Assembly: GCA_963281255.1 (NCBI GenBank)
Contig: OY725494.1
Coordinates: 4,539,934-4,603,933, forward strand
DNA from: Aphrocallistes beatrix
Taxonomy: Eukaryota; Porifera; Hexactinellida; Sceptrulophora; Aphrocallistidae
Length of the DNA stretch: 64,000 bases
Direction: 5' to 3'
Numbering within the stretch: the first letter of the stretch is position 1; every line of letters begins with the position of its first letter. Shown here in pieces: positions 41,593 to 51,716 of this stretch. The notes under the pieces were generated by a model, which was given only the letters and a program-made list of their open reading frames with translations, had not been told where the DNA came from and made no database searches. The position numbers and the translations under genes are program-made.

Positions 41593-41843
41593 TTTATCGA
41601 ACTAACCTGACCACCTTTGAAAAGTTATCCGGTTTAACAGGACTTACGGGACCAGTAGTGCCTGTTCTGTAGAGTAATTGAGTTAAAGACTATAAAATCA
41701 GTAATCGAGTGTGTAGTAAATGGAATCAATTTACATTTGTACTAGACATTTGTAATATAATATTACATACCCATAAATCTATAGAATAAGCATTCCTACT
41801 TATTTGAAAAACGAACAGTAAATTGATACTTGAAATTACTAAA

Positions 41844-43259
41844 ATGGCCGAGGCAAATCCTTCTTTGAATTCAAACGACAACAGAAATCTTCGAAACCAA
41901 ATCGAGATATTAGAAAATAATGCTGGACATCTGAAACGAGAAATAAATGATATAGTAGACTCTCTCATTGCATCGATTAACAGTCAGAGAATAGAACTTC
42001 TGAATGAAGTAGACAGTGAATTTCATAAAGCGAGAGAACCGTTGAAGAACTTTGAGAATAAGAATGCAGCTCGTGTCGAAGCAAGAGAGCGATTGACTAA
42101 ACAGTTGAAAGGAGATCACGAATTGCTTTTTAGACTAACAAGTGAAATCGATGAAGAATTAGATAAGGTGGGAGTAGACCTGCCTAACTTCAAGATACAA
42201 TGGAACCGAATATTCATTAGATTCTGTGAAGACTTTGAAGAGATTGGACAGTTGAAAATAGATAAACATTCGCAACGTGAAGAATTTGAAAAGGTTGGAC
42301 AGCTGAAAGTAGATAAACATTCGCAACGTGAAGAATTTGAAAAGGTTGGACAGCTGAAAGTAGATAAACATTCGCAACGTGAAGAATTTGAAAAGGTTGG
42401 ACAGCTGAAAGTAGATAAACATTCGCGACGTAAAGAAAGTAAGACTCCACTCTGGTCTACACTGAACAGAGGAAAGGCAGATAATGAGGTAGGGGAACCT
42501 AAAGCCATAGCAATCGACACAGAAACTTCAAACATTTACGTTGGAGATGCTTCAGCAGGTAAAATACTGATAATGGATAAGACGGGGAAATATCTGAACA
42601 CTCTAACATTCAGGAAACCATCTACTATTAGCAGAATGGTGATTTGTCAAAATCACATTTACTGTCGAACTAATAATTTTTTTTATTCCACGTTATATAG
42701 GCTTGACAAGAACACGGGTGAACTATTGAGTAAATATTATAATATCTCTCTTATATATGCCTTCACAGCTTTACCAGACCAGATCTTACTTTCTGATAGA
42801 TCTTTCCTTATTACATTACTGCCTGATCTCACAGAGCATTCCGAGTCAAAAATAATATCTCCACATTTTAAGAATGGTAGTTCTTGTGCAGAAAACATGC
42901 AAAATGTGAATAAGGAATTGGTAATGGTAATATCACAGCCAACAGACTTCCCTATCCAAATTTTCGATAAGAATTGCACGTTCTTAAGAGCAATCGCTGG
43001 AGACATTCCTGTGTTGGTTCAGATGACCGACGTGTATATTTGCATTGACGAACATTGGAATATCATTCTCTCTCCTCTTCGCATTAATGGGAAAGAAATG
43101 GTGAATGTCTACGATAAAGAAGGGAAATTCCTAACAAGCATAGGCAAGGAAGGAGATGAGAACAGCGGAATCTATCAGCCTAGAGGTATAGCACTGGATA
43201 GAGACGGGAATCTGATTGTGTGCAACAACAGAAAGGAAAACATCCTACAAGCTTATTAG
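41844..43259 (+). CDS. Coiled-coil / NHL-like propeller protein with four linker repeats (471 aa)
   Basis: The ATG at 41844 is chosen since MAEANPSLNSND matches all paralogues; the frame is open a little further upstream. Coiled coil about 15-130; four 17-aa units (42231-42434), then TPLWSTLNRGKADNEVGEP; propeller about 215-471 ending YQPRGIALDRDGNLIVCNNR. It is the longest member, the extra length being the linker repeats. The first propeller half is like 38571 and the second half like 31444, so it is a mosaic. The downstream flank is interrupted by the retrotransposon 100 bases after the stop. Confidence 0.88.
   Translation: MAEANPSLNSNDNRNLRNQIEILENNAGHLKREINDIVDSLIASINSQRIELLNEVDSEFHKAREPLKNFENKNAARVEARERLTKQLKGDHELLFRLTSEIDEELDKVGVDLPNFKIQWNRIFIRFCEDFEEIGQLKIDKHSQREEFEKVGQLKVDKHSQREEFEKVGQLKVDKHSQREEFEKVGQLKVDKHSRRKESKTPLWSTLNRGKADNEVGEPKAIAIDTETSNIYVGDASAGKILIMDKTGKYLNTLTFRKPSTISRMVICQNHIYCRTNNFFYSTLYRLDKNTGELLSKYYNISLIYAFTALPDQILLSDRSFLITLLPDLTEHSESKIISPHFKNGSSCAENMQNVNKELVMVISQPTDFPIQIFDKNCTFLRAIAGDIPVLVQMTDVYICIDEHWNIILSPLRINGKEMVNVYDKEGKFLTSIGKEGDENSGIYQPRGIALDRDGNLIVCNNRKENILQAY
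42231..42434 (+). repeat. 51-bp coding minisatellite, four units
   Basis: Exactly 4 x 51 bp. Each unit encodes a 17-mer of the form (D/E)FE(E/K)(I/V)GQLK(I/V)DKHS(Q/R)R. Units 2 and 3 are identical at the nucleotide level. Related genes have two units (29025, 53083) or one. Confidence 0.93.
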
Positions 43260-43359
43260 GATGAGTAATTGACTGAATTTATTAGTGTGTATAGGTAGTT
43301 ATGTATTAGTTATAGCATAGGTTAGAATCGCTAGATATTCATGTGTCAAGTCATATTTG

Positions 43360-43562
43360 TGTCACGAGGACTATCACGTAAACTCAAGGGAAATAGTGAG
43401 CTTGATAGATAATATAGAAATACAAGTTAAGTAAGAGAAATGGAGTTGGAAACCTACACAATCGTCTATCTAAATAGGTTACAATCCGTATGAAAGACTA
43501 CGCCTATTGTCTCTACTAAGTCTGTTGCGACCACCCAATAGGTAACTAACGTATTCGTTACA
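43360..43562 (-). repeat. 3' LTR
   Basis: 203 bp, direct repeat of 50967-51169. Confidence 0.95.
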
Positions 43563-43575
43563 TCACTCCCCCTTA
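43563..43575 (-). promoter_or_regulatory. Polypurine tract
   Basis: On the minus strand AAGGGGGAGTGA lies directly before the TG of the 3' LTR, the expected plus-strand primer position. Confidence 0.7.
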
Positions 43576-43622
43576 ACTAAGAAATCTAGGATCATATATC
43601 CCCTAGGAGCGCCTAGGGTGGC

Positions 43623-44522
43623 TTATGTGATGTAATCCTGAAACGACTTTGGTTTTCGTGTCCGTAAGGGGTATCTCCGCTGTACGACCTCCGTTGTGCT
43701 TTGCGGGATGTCGGTTGTACTCTTGGTTGTTTCATCCAGGCTTTCGTTAAGAGGAGCTTCACTTTCTGCATTACCTGTCCTTTCATCACCTCGTGACTCT
43801 TCCCCTACTTCCACCACCTCCTCAGGTATGTGTTCACTGCCATCTCTCTCTGTTTCACGTTCGTCTTCCGCGTTACGATGTGGGGGTAGTGCTGATTTTG
43901 CCTTGACGCTTACATCGCTCCCACTCCCTCCATACAATTTACAGCGGTTGGCATGAACCCATTTTGGACCCCTACTTCTTTGGATCCTGAGTTTAGCACC
44001 CTCCCGGCTGAGTACGCGAAATGGTCCGTTGAATCTAGGATCGAGTGAATCGGCGCGTACTTCGTTACGTTCGAAGACAAAATCTCCCGGCCCGATGCTC
44101 GATGTCTTCGCGGACATATTGTACTTCTCCCGCATCCGCAACTTGCTCACCTCATCGTTTTGTCGAGCTAAGTTCTGGAGCTTTTGTTTCGTCCTCTCCA
44201 GGTCCTCCACATGTAGGAGAGGTGACTTGAGCCCACCAGCGCAGCTTCCACCCAACATCGCGTCTACTGGTGATAGTGGTTGCCTCCCCGTCATCAGAAG
44301 TTGGGCTGAAAATCCGGTAGAGGAATTTTCCATGTTGTTACAATAGAAGGATACCTCGGGCAGGATTCTCGGCCAGGATTCCTTTTCGAGGTGTCTCCCA
44401 AGCATCAAGCACCTTGCTACCTGCTTCACCAATCCTATACACCTCTCTACCAGTCCGTCCGCCTGTGGGTGATAGGGTGATGAATGGCGCTTCTTGATAC
44501 CCAACCTATCGCATAGCCTCCT
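43623..44522 (-). pseudogene. Retrotransposon integrase, C-terminal part
   Basis: Open frame with SPYHPQADGLVERC, containing the catalytic Glu of the DD(35)E core, and further on a GPF module (FNGPFRVL) typical of Ty3/Gypsy integrases. A charged tail ends at 43623. It is separated by the nested transposon from the part carrying the first two catalytic Asp residues. Confidence 0.9.
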
Positions 44523-44839
44523 GGGGCCCTATTCTCAGATTGACTTAACTTAAACTTAACTTAAACTTAACTTAAACCATAGCCTACTTAATATAAGGCC
44601 TGACAGTAACTTAGAAAATAAGGACCAAGGATGAAAGACAAGATGGTAATACTTATCAAACCACAATATTTAATATCGAAAATATTATAATAATTAACCA
44701 CATTCATTATAAATATAATTTGAATGAAGACTACTATTGATCATATGTTATTCAAAACTTTGATGTTACACATACTACTAGTCGCCTATTTTGAATCTCC
44801 CTACTCTTTCAAATATTATTAGCTTCTATCTCATTCCGA

Positions 44840-45110
44840 CATGCCAAACTCTTGTTCTGTCCCTGGGTACAAGAGTAGCTACAACGCTGGTGATCGGGTT
44901 CCAGTTTTCAAGATGCCTGAAAGTCCACCTGACCTAAAATAGGCCTGGGCACTTGCTCTTCATGTGACCTGAATGTTTTTACGTATGCATCAAGCACTTT
45001 CAGAAAGAAGATACGGCTTCATTTTCAAAGTGCCAAAAGGAGATGGTACTTTTACTGAAGTACTACGCGTGAAACCAACTGAAGGAAGGTACTGTTCCAA
45101 GTCTACCTGG
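44840..45110 (+). pseudogene. THAP-domain remnant
   Basis: Translation gives MPNSCSVPGYKSSY, then VPVFKMPESP before an in-frame TAG; further on HFQKED appears. This follows the THAP zinc finger (C-x2-4-C ... P...FP ... HF...D), but one Cys is replaced by Tyr and a stop breaks it. Such domains begin P-element-type transposases. Confidence 0.6.
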
Positions 45111-45937
45111 CTATCCAGCTTACTACTCAACTAAATCTACTAAACTCGCTTGTCATACGATGCAAAGGAAGAGGATTTGAGGATTTGAGGAAGATTGAGG
45201 ATTTGAAAGGAAGACGATGCAAAGGAAGAGGAGAAAGTTCATCGCTAACTCTCTAAAAGATGTGAAAGATAAGTTAACCTTGATTTCACTGCCTAATGGT
45301 TGGTTTGTATGGTTTCCTAATGCAAATAACATCACGTTCGCTCTCGCTAAGATGGCTGAAAGAAATATATACATATGCACATTTGTACCTTGAAATCAAT
45401 TCCTATTTATCTGCCTCAGCCTATTTTCATGTGGACAAAACATCTTCATTTCCATAGCCAATTAATGACATCCGACATTGAATTTGTTTTTCAAGAACTT
45501 GCTTTAATACGACTCTAATTCTAAAAACACTAAGCAGTCATTCCATATACCCCGAACCAAAGAGGTTAAGGAGGTCATCAATGATTTAATAACCATTTGA
45601 CTAACTCCTGTGGTTTTTCCTATGTGTTGTCCTCCTATACAAACAGATTCATTGGAACACCATTTCGGGCTGTATCGTATGATGTCGAGTTCTAATTACC
45701 ATGTCACCTAGCGTCGACTCAAACTGTCTAGCATATTAAATAAATATATTTGCTGACCGACAAGACTCTTGTTTGCCACCAATTCAGACATTTGTCAGGT
45801 CCTTTCCTTCTCCTTATTCCACTAGTGATGTTGAATTCAATTTCGAGCCATTTCTTGATGAAATTCCCAATATCAACCATTGAATGCAGTTCATAGGTGC
45901 TTTAATCATTGGCCTTTATTGCAGGCTACTCTCTCTC

Positions 45938-45957
45938 TCTCTCTCTCTATCAGTACC
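45938..45957. repeat. (CT)n tract
   Basis: A short CT dinucleotide run inside the nested transposon. Confidence 0.85.
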
Positions 45958-46042
45958 ATCGAAACCATGTCATGTCTGCCTTCATCTGTTAACAGTTGAT
46001 AAATAATTTCTTGATTTATCCTCGGATTCTGAGTTTGAACTT

Positions 46043-46402
46043 TTGCATTTAACGGACCGTGGCGGACTTAAGTACCCATCTGAGCCTGTTTTGGATTCTA
46101 TACTTGTTTTATGGAAGAGATTTTATGCCATCGAGAATAATAAAGAGCTGTTGGCAAAGCTAGTAAGTGGACCTTCTAGAAAAATGTCAGTTGAACTCAC
46201 ATTGATGTACTTGGAAGATAGTGATAATCATGATACTAATATTTGGAATTTAATTGTGTTTAACTGTATTCAATCGGAGTATCTTGCAGAAACTTGTTTT
46301 TACCGCAGCGAATCGCTTTCTCCCAATCAAGTCAAGAATTATCATTCAGTCCGAATGAGGAGAGAGAGTTATTATTTCTGTTGTGTGTTGTATTTCTACT
46401 AA
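46043..46402 (+). pseudogene. P-element-type transposase C-terminal remnant
   Basis: The frame contains LTDRGGLKYPSEPVLDSI, which resembles the conserved RGGL.YPS motif near the end of P-element/THAP9-type transposases. The rest of the 119-aa frame has no recognisable motif. The catalytic part between 45110 and 46040 is decayed. Confidence 0.55.
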
Positions 46403-46679
46403 TTATGTTGTACGTATAATGTGGTTTGTATGTAATGTACTATTAATATTAAAAATTATGATATCCAATCACCATTCTCACTATACATGATAATTTTAAC
46501 CACAAGGTAACAGGGCAATAATGTTTGTGAATTCTGGAGATGCATAGTTAACTTAATAGCTCAATTCACGGAATTTTATAAAATAAAATTTCCCATCTTG
46601 TTGTTCATCCATGGTACATTTACTGTCAGGCCTTATATTAAGTAGGCTATGCTTAAACTTAACTTAAACTTAACTTAAA

Positions 46680-47530
46680 CTAAACTTAAACTAAGTAATT
46701 ACTTAGTTTTCATTAAGTTTTCTTAGCTATACTTATACTTAAATCCATACTTAGTTTTTTGCTCGAAACTAAGTAATTACTAAGTAAATACTAAGTAAAT
46801 ACTTAGTTTATGCGTCGAACTTAAGAACTACTTAGTTTTTACTTAGTTTGGATAAGTATTTAATTTTAACTTAATTTATTACTTATTCCTTTACTTACGT
46901 GGTTTAATAATCACATACTAAGTTTTTGTTTCATTTTGACATAGAAACTAAGTACACTGTATTTAATAGTTTTGCCAATCAAAGGGTATCTAGAGATAGG
47001 TCAAATGATTCAAATCTCATCGACTCATTCAACGATATTGAATTCATAATAATTATCATCATATTACTCGTACCATGCAATGATCATTCAGCAGCTTCAC
47101 GTTTACGTAAGATATTGAGTGATGAAGACATTTTTATGGTAATTACTGTAAATCAAATCAATGTCGTAAAACCATACTACAGCTAATGGTGATGCAACAA
47201 ATAAATAGAGTTCTAATTGCGATAAAATCTTTCTCTTTGCAAGGATGTAAAATAATATTTTCTTAATAAAATTGTGAGTTAAGTCACCTTCGATGTCGAC
47301 TTAAAAATATATTAATTTAAGCTAAAAACTAAGTAATAAACTAAGTAAATACTAAGTAAAAACTAAGTATTCATTAAAACTAAGTAAAAACTAAGTATTT
47401 ACTTAGTTTTGTTCTGTGAATACCAACTTAGTTTTTACTTAGTTTTAAACAAAAAACTAAGTAAATACTAAGTATACCAAATAAAACTAAGTAAATACTT
47501 AGTTTTTACTTAGTTTAAGTTAAGTTTAAG
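46680..47530. repeat. ACTAAGT/ACTTAGT subterminal array
   Basis: About 25 copies of ACTAAGT or its inverse ACTTAGT, many 8-13 bases apart, in two clusters (46680-46945 and 47330-47520). They lie in the right third of the nested transposon only. Confidence 0.8.
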
Positions 47531-47557
47531 TTTAAGTCGATCTGAGAATAAGGCCCC

Positions 47558-48590
47558 AGATCTCGGATCCGTCTATATTTGGCGCTTGATCGGTCAGAAG
47601 TCCCCTAGGGACTCCATGGCCCCGAAATATCCATCCTCTCTCGAACTCTTCTACCAGCGAGGTGGCTCTCTGCTGCTTCAACGGAACAAGTTCGATGTAA
47701 CGAGTAAATACATCGACTATGCAAAGGAAGTATCTATAACCTTCGTCTGCCCAGGGTAGAGTGGCGACGTCCATCGCTACGAGATCACCAGGCCCCACGT
47801 TGGTCGAGTCGAACTCTTCTAGCGGCTCCCGTGGCTGATTAGAGGCTTTCGCCCTCTGACACGTAAGACAAGCCCTGCAGAATTCCTTCGAGTCCCGAGC
47901 CATGTTCTTCCAGAAATAACTACGCGATAGCAGTCGCAGGGTCCTTCTCTGTCCGAAGTGGCCAGCCGCGTGCGCCCTGTCAATAACTTGAGCTCTAACT
48001 CGTGCAGGGACGACGACCCGATCATCGTATAGGAGTAATCCGTTGTCTTCTCTTAGGTGGCTAGACACCTTCTTGAGTTGTCCCGTTGTGACAGTTTCAC
48101 CCCTCCGCACCAGTTGTAGTGCTCGCTTCGTCACGGGATCCTCTGCTTGGAGCCGGGAGAAATCGAGGGGGTGTTTCCTGTCAGCGCGAGTGACAAATAT
48201 TTTGTCTTCAAAAATACTATCGTCCTGTATCTGAGTATCGATTGAGGGATCCTTCAGCCTAGAGAGATAGTCAGGAAACACGTTGTATTTCCCTGGCCTG
48301 TAAGTGATCCTGTAATCGAATTCTTCTAATTCCAGGATCCAACGCGCAAAGGTATGGCGCGGGTCTCTCTGTTGTCGCAACCACTTCAGTGGGTTGTGAT
48401 CAGTGATCAATTCGACTGTGCCTGAAGCCCTCAAGTACAAAGCCCACCTGCGGCAAGCTGCCACCAAGGCCCACGCCTCCAGCTGTCCGGCCGCGTAGTT
48501 CTTTTGCGCCGGGCTCAGTGCTGACGAGAAGTAATCGATGGGACGTAGTTCACCGGAGTTATCGTCGCGTTGAGAAAGCACGGCGGCCAC
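47558..48590 (-). pseudogene. Retrotransposon RNase H and integrase N-terminal part
   Basis: RNase H motifs include TDHNPLKWL and YRPGKYNVFPDYLSR. Integrase then shows the HHCC zinc finger (HAAGHFG ... CRACLTCQRAK) and the first two core Asp residues (VAMDVAT, LLTDQAPN). The frame ends at the nested transposon. At its start it overlaps the upstream frame, from which it differs by one base near 48585, so RT and RNase H are out of frame. Confidence 0.9.
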
Positions 48591-50941
48591 TGCTGCGAAC
48601 TAGCGTCGGCCTCTATTATGAACTCTTTGTTCCAGTCAGGATGCGCTAACAACACCGGATGACGTGTAAGTGCTGTTCGTAGCTCCTCGTAGGCGTTTTC
48701 GTGCACTGCCGACCACTTCCAAGGGTTACTCTTTCTTGTAAGATCGTAGAGTGGTTTTGCCGTCTGTGCCAGCATAGGTATGTATGAGCGGTAAAAGTTT
48801 AAGCTCCCTAGGAACCGCTGGAGTTCCGTTGTAGATTCAGGTCTTGGAAACTTAGCTAATCTCTCCGCTGCTGTAGGCAACGGTCTTCTGCCCTTCCCAG
48901 ATACTAAATGCCCCAAGAATTCAACTTCCTCCCGGCCAAACTGGCATTTCCGAAGTTTGACATGTAGATTGGCGCTTCGTAATCTCTCTAAAATGCATCT
49001 TAGGTCGCTGAGGTGATTTTCGAAATCCTGAGAGTAGACTATGCAGTCATCAATATATGACTCTGTGTTCTTCGTCCCAAGCAGTATGTTGTCCATCAGC
49101 CGCTGGAACGTCGCTTGCGCATTCACTAATCCGAACGGCATGACGGTCATTTCATAGAGCCCTCTAGGGGTATTAAAAGCCGTCTTTTCTATATCTATAT
49201 CCCTCACCGGGACGCACCAATACGCTGACGCGATATCCAACACTGAGAAGTACCGATGCCCGTGAAGTTTGTCAAGAATGGTCTGAATTTGTGGGATACC
49301 ATATGCATCCTTCTTGGTGACCGTGTTCAGTCTCCTGTAATCTATAGCAAAACGCTTGCGTCCGTCCTTTTTGGTCACAAGAACGACGTTACTCGCCCAA
49401 GGAGAGCCGGATGGCCTGCACAACTTCTGATTAAGTAGTTCGTCTAATTGTTCGTTTATCTCCTCCTCCCATCTAGGGGGCAGGCGGCGTGGCCTACTCT
49501 TCAAGGGCACTGCAACTCCCGTGTCGATAGCGTGTTCACATTGATCGGTTCTTCCAGGCTTCTCATTAAACACCTCTGCATATTCTTCTATCAGGCTAGT
49601 CAAACGTGTTCGTTCGTTTTGCGGTAACTCGGGGTTTACGAGCACGTCGATAGCTTCTTTCACATTTTCCGTCTCATCTGACACTAAGTTAATCGACCGA
49701 GCCCGGTCCAGCGGACGTCCTCCCGTGGCCCTCTCCTGAATCGGAGCTTGCGTATCGCCTAATTCAATAATCCCCTGATTCCAGTCAAATGATATTCTGC
49801 CAAAGCGCTGCATAAATTGACGGCCTAACAAAAGGGTCTGACCGCCCCCTTCCAGAACCTGTATCTTCTCGGTGTTTGCTCTCTCCCCGGGGACCTCTAT
49901 CGCAACGTTTACATAACCTCTAACTTGAACCGGGGTGCTACACACGCCGTAAACTTGACCTGTCCGATTGATTAGTTTCTCGGCTAGCCCGAGATCATGT
50001 AAGGTTTCTGTATCCATAACGTTGACGCGTGCGCCCGTATCTAGCAAAGCCCGAACACTTTTTCCGTTAACCTTAACGGTGACTGTCGCAGACTTCTCGT
50101 CCCACCTATCCGTGTTCTCAACCACAGAAACCCGGTTCTTCCCTCTGTACCTATCACCCCGTGGATTCTTGCTTGTACAATACCTAGCATCATGCCCCAG
50201 TTTTCTACAGACGTCACAGATTCTTTCGGGGCAGGCTCTATAACCGTGTCCCTTCTTGCCGCACGTAAAGCAATTTGTATCGACCTGGCGGTATCGAGTC
50301 CATCTTCTGCCACTGTTCCTTATTTGACCGTTCCCGGGCGCATAAGTCCGGTAGACCTCGAGATCGGGCTGATCGATATCCTTACATTCCGCACCAGTAG
50401 TTTCGCCTTGACTAACTACAGCACAACGACTATTCTCCGTGATACCACCCATGCGAGCTCCGTGATCCGCGGCTATCGCCTTTTGCCGTAACGTGGTTTG
50501 AACGAGCTTGAGGAACTCTCGTGTCTCTTTATCTGTGACGGGATTCTCTGAATGGTTACTAATCCATCCTTTAGTCGCTGCGTGCACTCCTTCGGGAAGT
50601 TGTTCGTTCCAGAGTTGAGTGAAGAAGACTTCAACTCGAACTCCCCTCGCCCAAACCAATGCCCTAAATCGTGCAGTTGCTTCGTACTCATCGATCGGCG
50701 TATCTATACTTGCCTCTAATGTCTCGAATGCGGCTGCTAGCGTCTCTTCTTTGATGGCCTCAAGCACCGTCGCTCTTTCAAAGGCGTCTCGGCAAACCAG
50801 AGACGGTAGAATTTGTATCGCTGCTCTCTCCCCTGATGTAGCCACTAAGGTGCTCGTAGCCGCGACAAATAATGGCTTCCAATCTTCTAGCCGTTGTCCT
50901 TCGACAAGTGGAGGAATTGAAATGTTCATGGGACCGGCCAT
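48515..50941 (-). CDS. Retrotransposon Gag - protease - reverse transcriptase frame (808 aa)
   Basis: Gag begins MAGPMNISIPPLVEGQ. Two CCHC zinc knuckles (CFTCGKKGHGYRAC, CDVCRKLGHDARYC) end gag. An aspartic protease with LLDTGA (about residue 300) follows, then a reverse transcriptase with FAIDYRRLN and the active-site YIDD (about residue 630). The frame is one continuous gag-pol fusion, not a frameshift arrangement. It leaves the family pattern at EADASS, where the one-base shift occurs. The ATG lies only about 26 bases after the 5' LTR; no TGG-type primer binding site is evident there. Confidence 0.92.
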   Translation of the reverse strand: MAGPMNISIPPLVEGQRLEDWKPLFVAATSTLVATSGERAAIQILPSLVCRDAFERATVLEAIKEETLAAAFETLEASIDTPIDEYEATARFRALVWARGVRVEVFFTQLWNEQLPEGVHAATKGWISNHSENPVTDKETREFLKLVQTTLRQKAIAADHGARMGGITENSRCAVVSQGETTGAECKDIDQPDLEVYRTYAPGNGQIRNSGRRWTRYRQVDTNCFTCGKKGHGYRACPERICDVCRKLGHDARYCTSKNPRGDRYRGKNRVSVVENTDRWDEKSATVTVKVNGKSVRALLDTGARVNVMDTETLHDLGLAEKLINRTGQVYGVCSTPVQVRGYVNVAIEVPGERANTEKIQVLEGGGQTLLLGRQFMQRFGRISFDWNQGIIELGDTQAPIQERATGGRPLDRARSINLVSDETENVKEAIDVLVNPELPQNERTRLTSLIEEYAEVFNEKPGRTDQCEHAIDTGVAVPLKSRPRRLPPRWEEEINEQLDELLNQKLCRPSGSPWASNVVLVTKKDGRKRFAIDYRRLNTVTKKDAYGIPQIQTILDKLHGHRYFSVLDIASAYWCVPVRDIDIEKTAFNTPRGLYEMTVMPFGLVNAQATFQRLMDNILLGTKNTESYIDDCIVYSQDFENHLSDLRCILERLRSANLHVKLRKCQFGREEVEFLGHLVSGKGRRPLPTAAERLAKFPRPESTTELQRFLGSLNFYRSYIPMLAQTAKPLYDLTRKSNPWKWSAVHENAYEELRTALTRHPVLLAHPDWNKEFIIEADASSQQWPPCFLNATITPVNYVPSITSRQH

Positions 50942-50966
50942 TTCACGCTGAACTAACTTGTATTTA

Positions 50967-51169
50967 TGTCACGAGGACTATCACGTAAACTCAAGGGAAA
51001 TAGTGAGCTTGATAGATAATATAGAAATACAAGTTAAGTAAGAGAAATGGAGTTGGAAACCTACACAATCGTCTATCTAAATAGGTTACAATCCGTATGA
51101 AAGACTACGCCTATTGTCTCTACTAAGTCTGTTGCGACCACCCAATAGGTAACTAACGTATTCGTTACA
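50967..51169 (-). repeat. 5' LTR
   Basis: 203 bp, identical to 43360-43562 by eye. It acts as the promoter LTR for the minus-strand genes. Confidence 0.95.
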
Positions 51170-51231
51170 TTTGTATGTTGTTTAGTTGCAACTCCTATAT
51201 GGAGACTTATAGAACACAGCTTTACTGAATA

Positions 51232-51490
51232 CTAAGCATCTCCGAAAACCGGGGCGCCCAGCTCTGGTCCCGAGGTGCCCCAGTTTTCGGAAGTGCACTG
51301 TAACATGTAATTACCCTTCTCTTGATCAAATTAAAACTTCCATCCAAGATTATACAATAATTATGGTGTAAGTATTCTCCTATCGCCCCTCACCGCCCCT
51401 TTGGCACCTAGCGCCTTCTTTGGCTCTCCAAACACCCCCTGGGGGGTGGCAGTGCCCACATTGAGAAGCCCTGAATCTAGACTATACTAT
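51232..51490. repeat. Flank block A, copy 2
   Basis: Same block as 32852, including the small MITE at 51232-51300. It belongs to the 3' flank of the gene at 41844, from which it is now separated by the retrotransposon. Confidence 0.75.
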
Positions 51491-51559
51491 TCTAATCTAG
51501 AACTAAGTATGTACTAACTAGCAATGACCAATAGTCACTAATAAAGTTAGTTTATTAGT

Positions 51560-51716
51560 CAGCCTATAAGCTTATAAGATGTTTTGCTTTCTGTTGTTAC
51601 ACACAATCAGATTCCCATCTGTATCCAGTGCTATACCTCTAGGATAATAGATTCTGCTGTTTTCATCTCCTTCCTGGCCTATACTTGTTAAAAACTTTCC
51701 ACCTTTATCGTGAACA
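51560..51716 (-). pseudogene. C-terminal fragment of NHL-like gene
   Basis: The minus strand encodes the family end block (YYPRGIALDTDGNLIVCNNR) but stops one codon early at the ILQAY end (CAA to TAA). Homology begins abruptly at about 51707 next to repeat B, so most of the gene was deleted. It is the tail-to-tail partner of 41844. Confidence 0.85.

Larger units (their letters stand above)
44523..47557. mobile_element. P/THAP-type DNA transposon nested in integrase
   Basis: About 3.0 kb. The ends share an inverted ATTCTCAGAT and subterminal AACTTAAAC-type repeats. Bordering 8-mers GGGGCCCT and AAGGCCCC agree at five positions, compatible with an aged 8-bp GC-rich target duplication as known for P elements, but other readings are possible. 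Inside are THAP-like and P-transposase-like remnants on the + strand and, in the right third, about 25 ACTAAGT/ACTTAGT motifs. It interrupts integrase between the second Asp and the Glu. Confidence 0.72.
43360..51169 (-). mobile_element. Ty3/Gypsy-type LTR retrotransposon, interrupted
   Basis: Two 203-bp LTRs (43360-43562, 50967-51169) that I find identical, with TG...CA ends and a 4-bp target duplication TTTG (43356-43359, 51170-51173). Coding is on the minus strand in the order gag, protease, reverse transcriptase, RNase H, integrase, the Ty3/Gypsy order. A purine-rich PPT precedes the 3' LTR. No env-like gene is seen. The element is not intact: one frame is shifted at the RT/RNase H border, and a DNA transposon splits integrase. 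The host sequence around it is continuous in paralogous flanks (for example 32780-32800). Confidence 0.95.

Noticed and set aside
42116..42535. Minus-strand frames over the four linker repeats
   Set aside because: They are antisense shadows of the 51-bp minisatellite.
46926..47186. 86-aa frame in the nested transposon
   Set aside because: No recognisable motif, and the start lies in the ACTAAGT array; not supported as a gene.
49968..50951. Several + strand frames of 90-110 aa opposite gag-pol
   Set aside because: They are antisense shadows of a long coding frame in GC-richer DNA.
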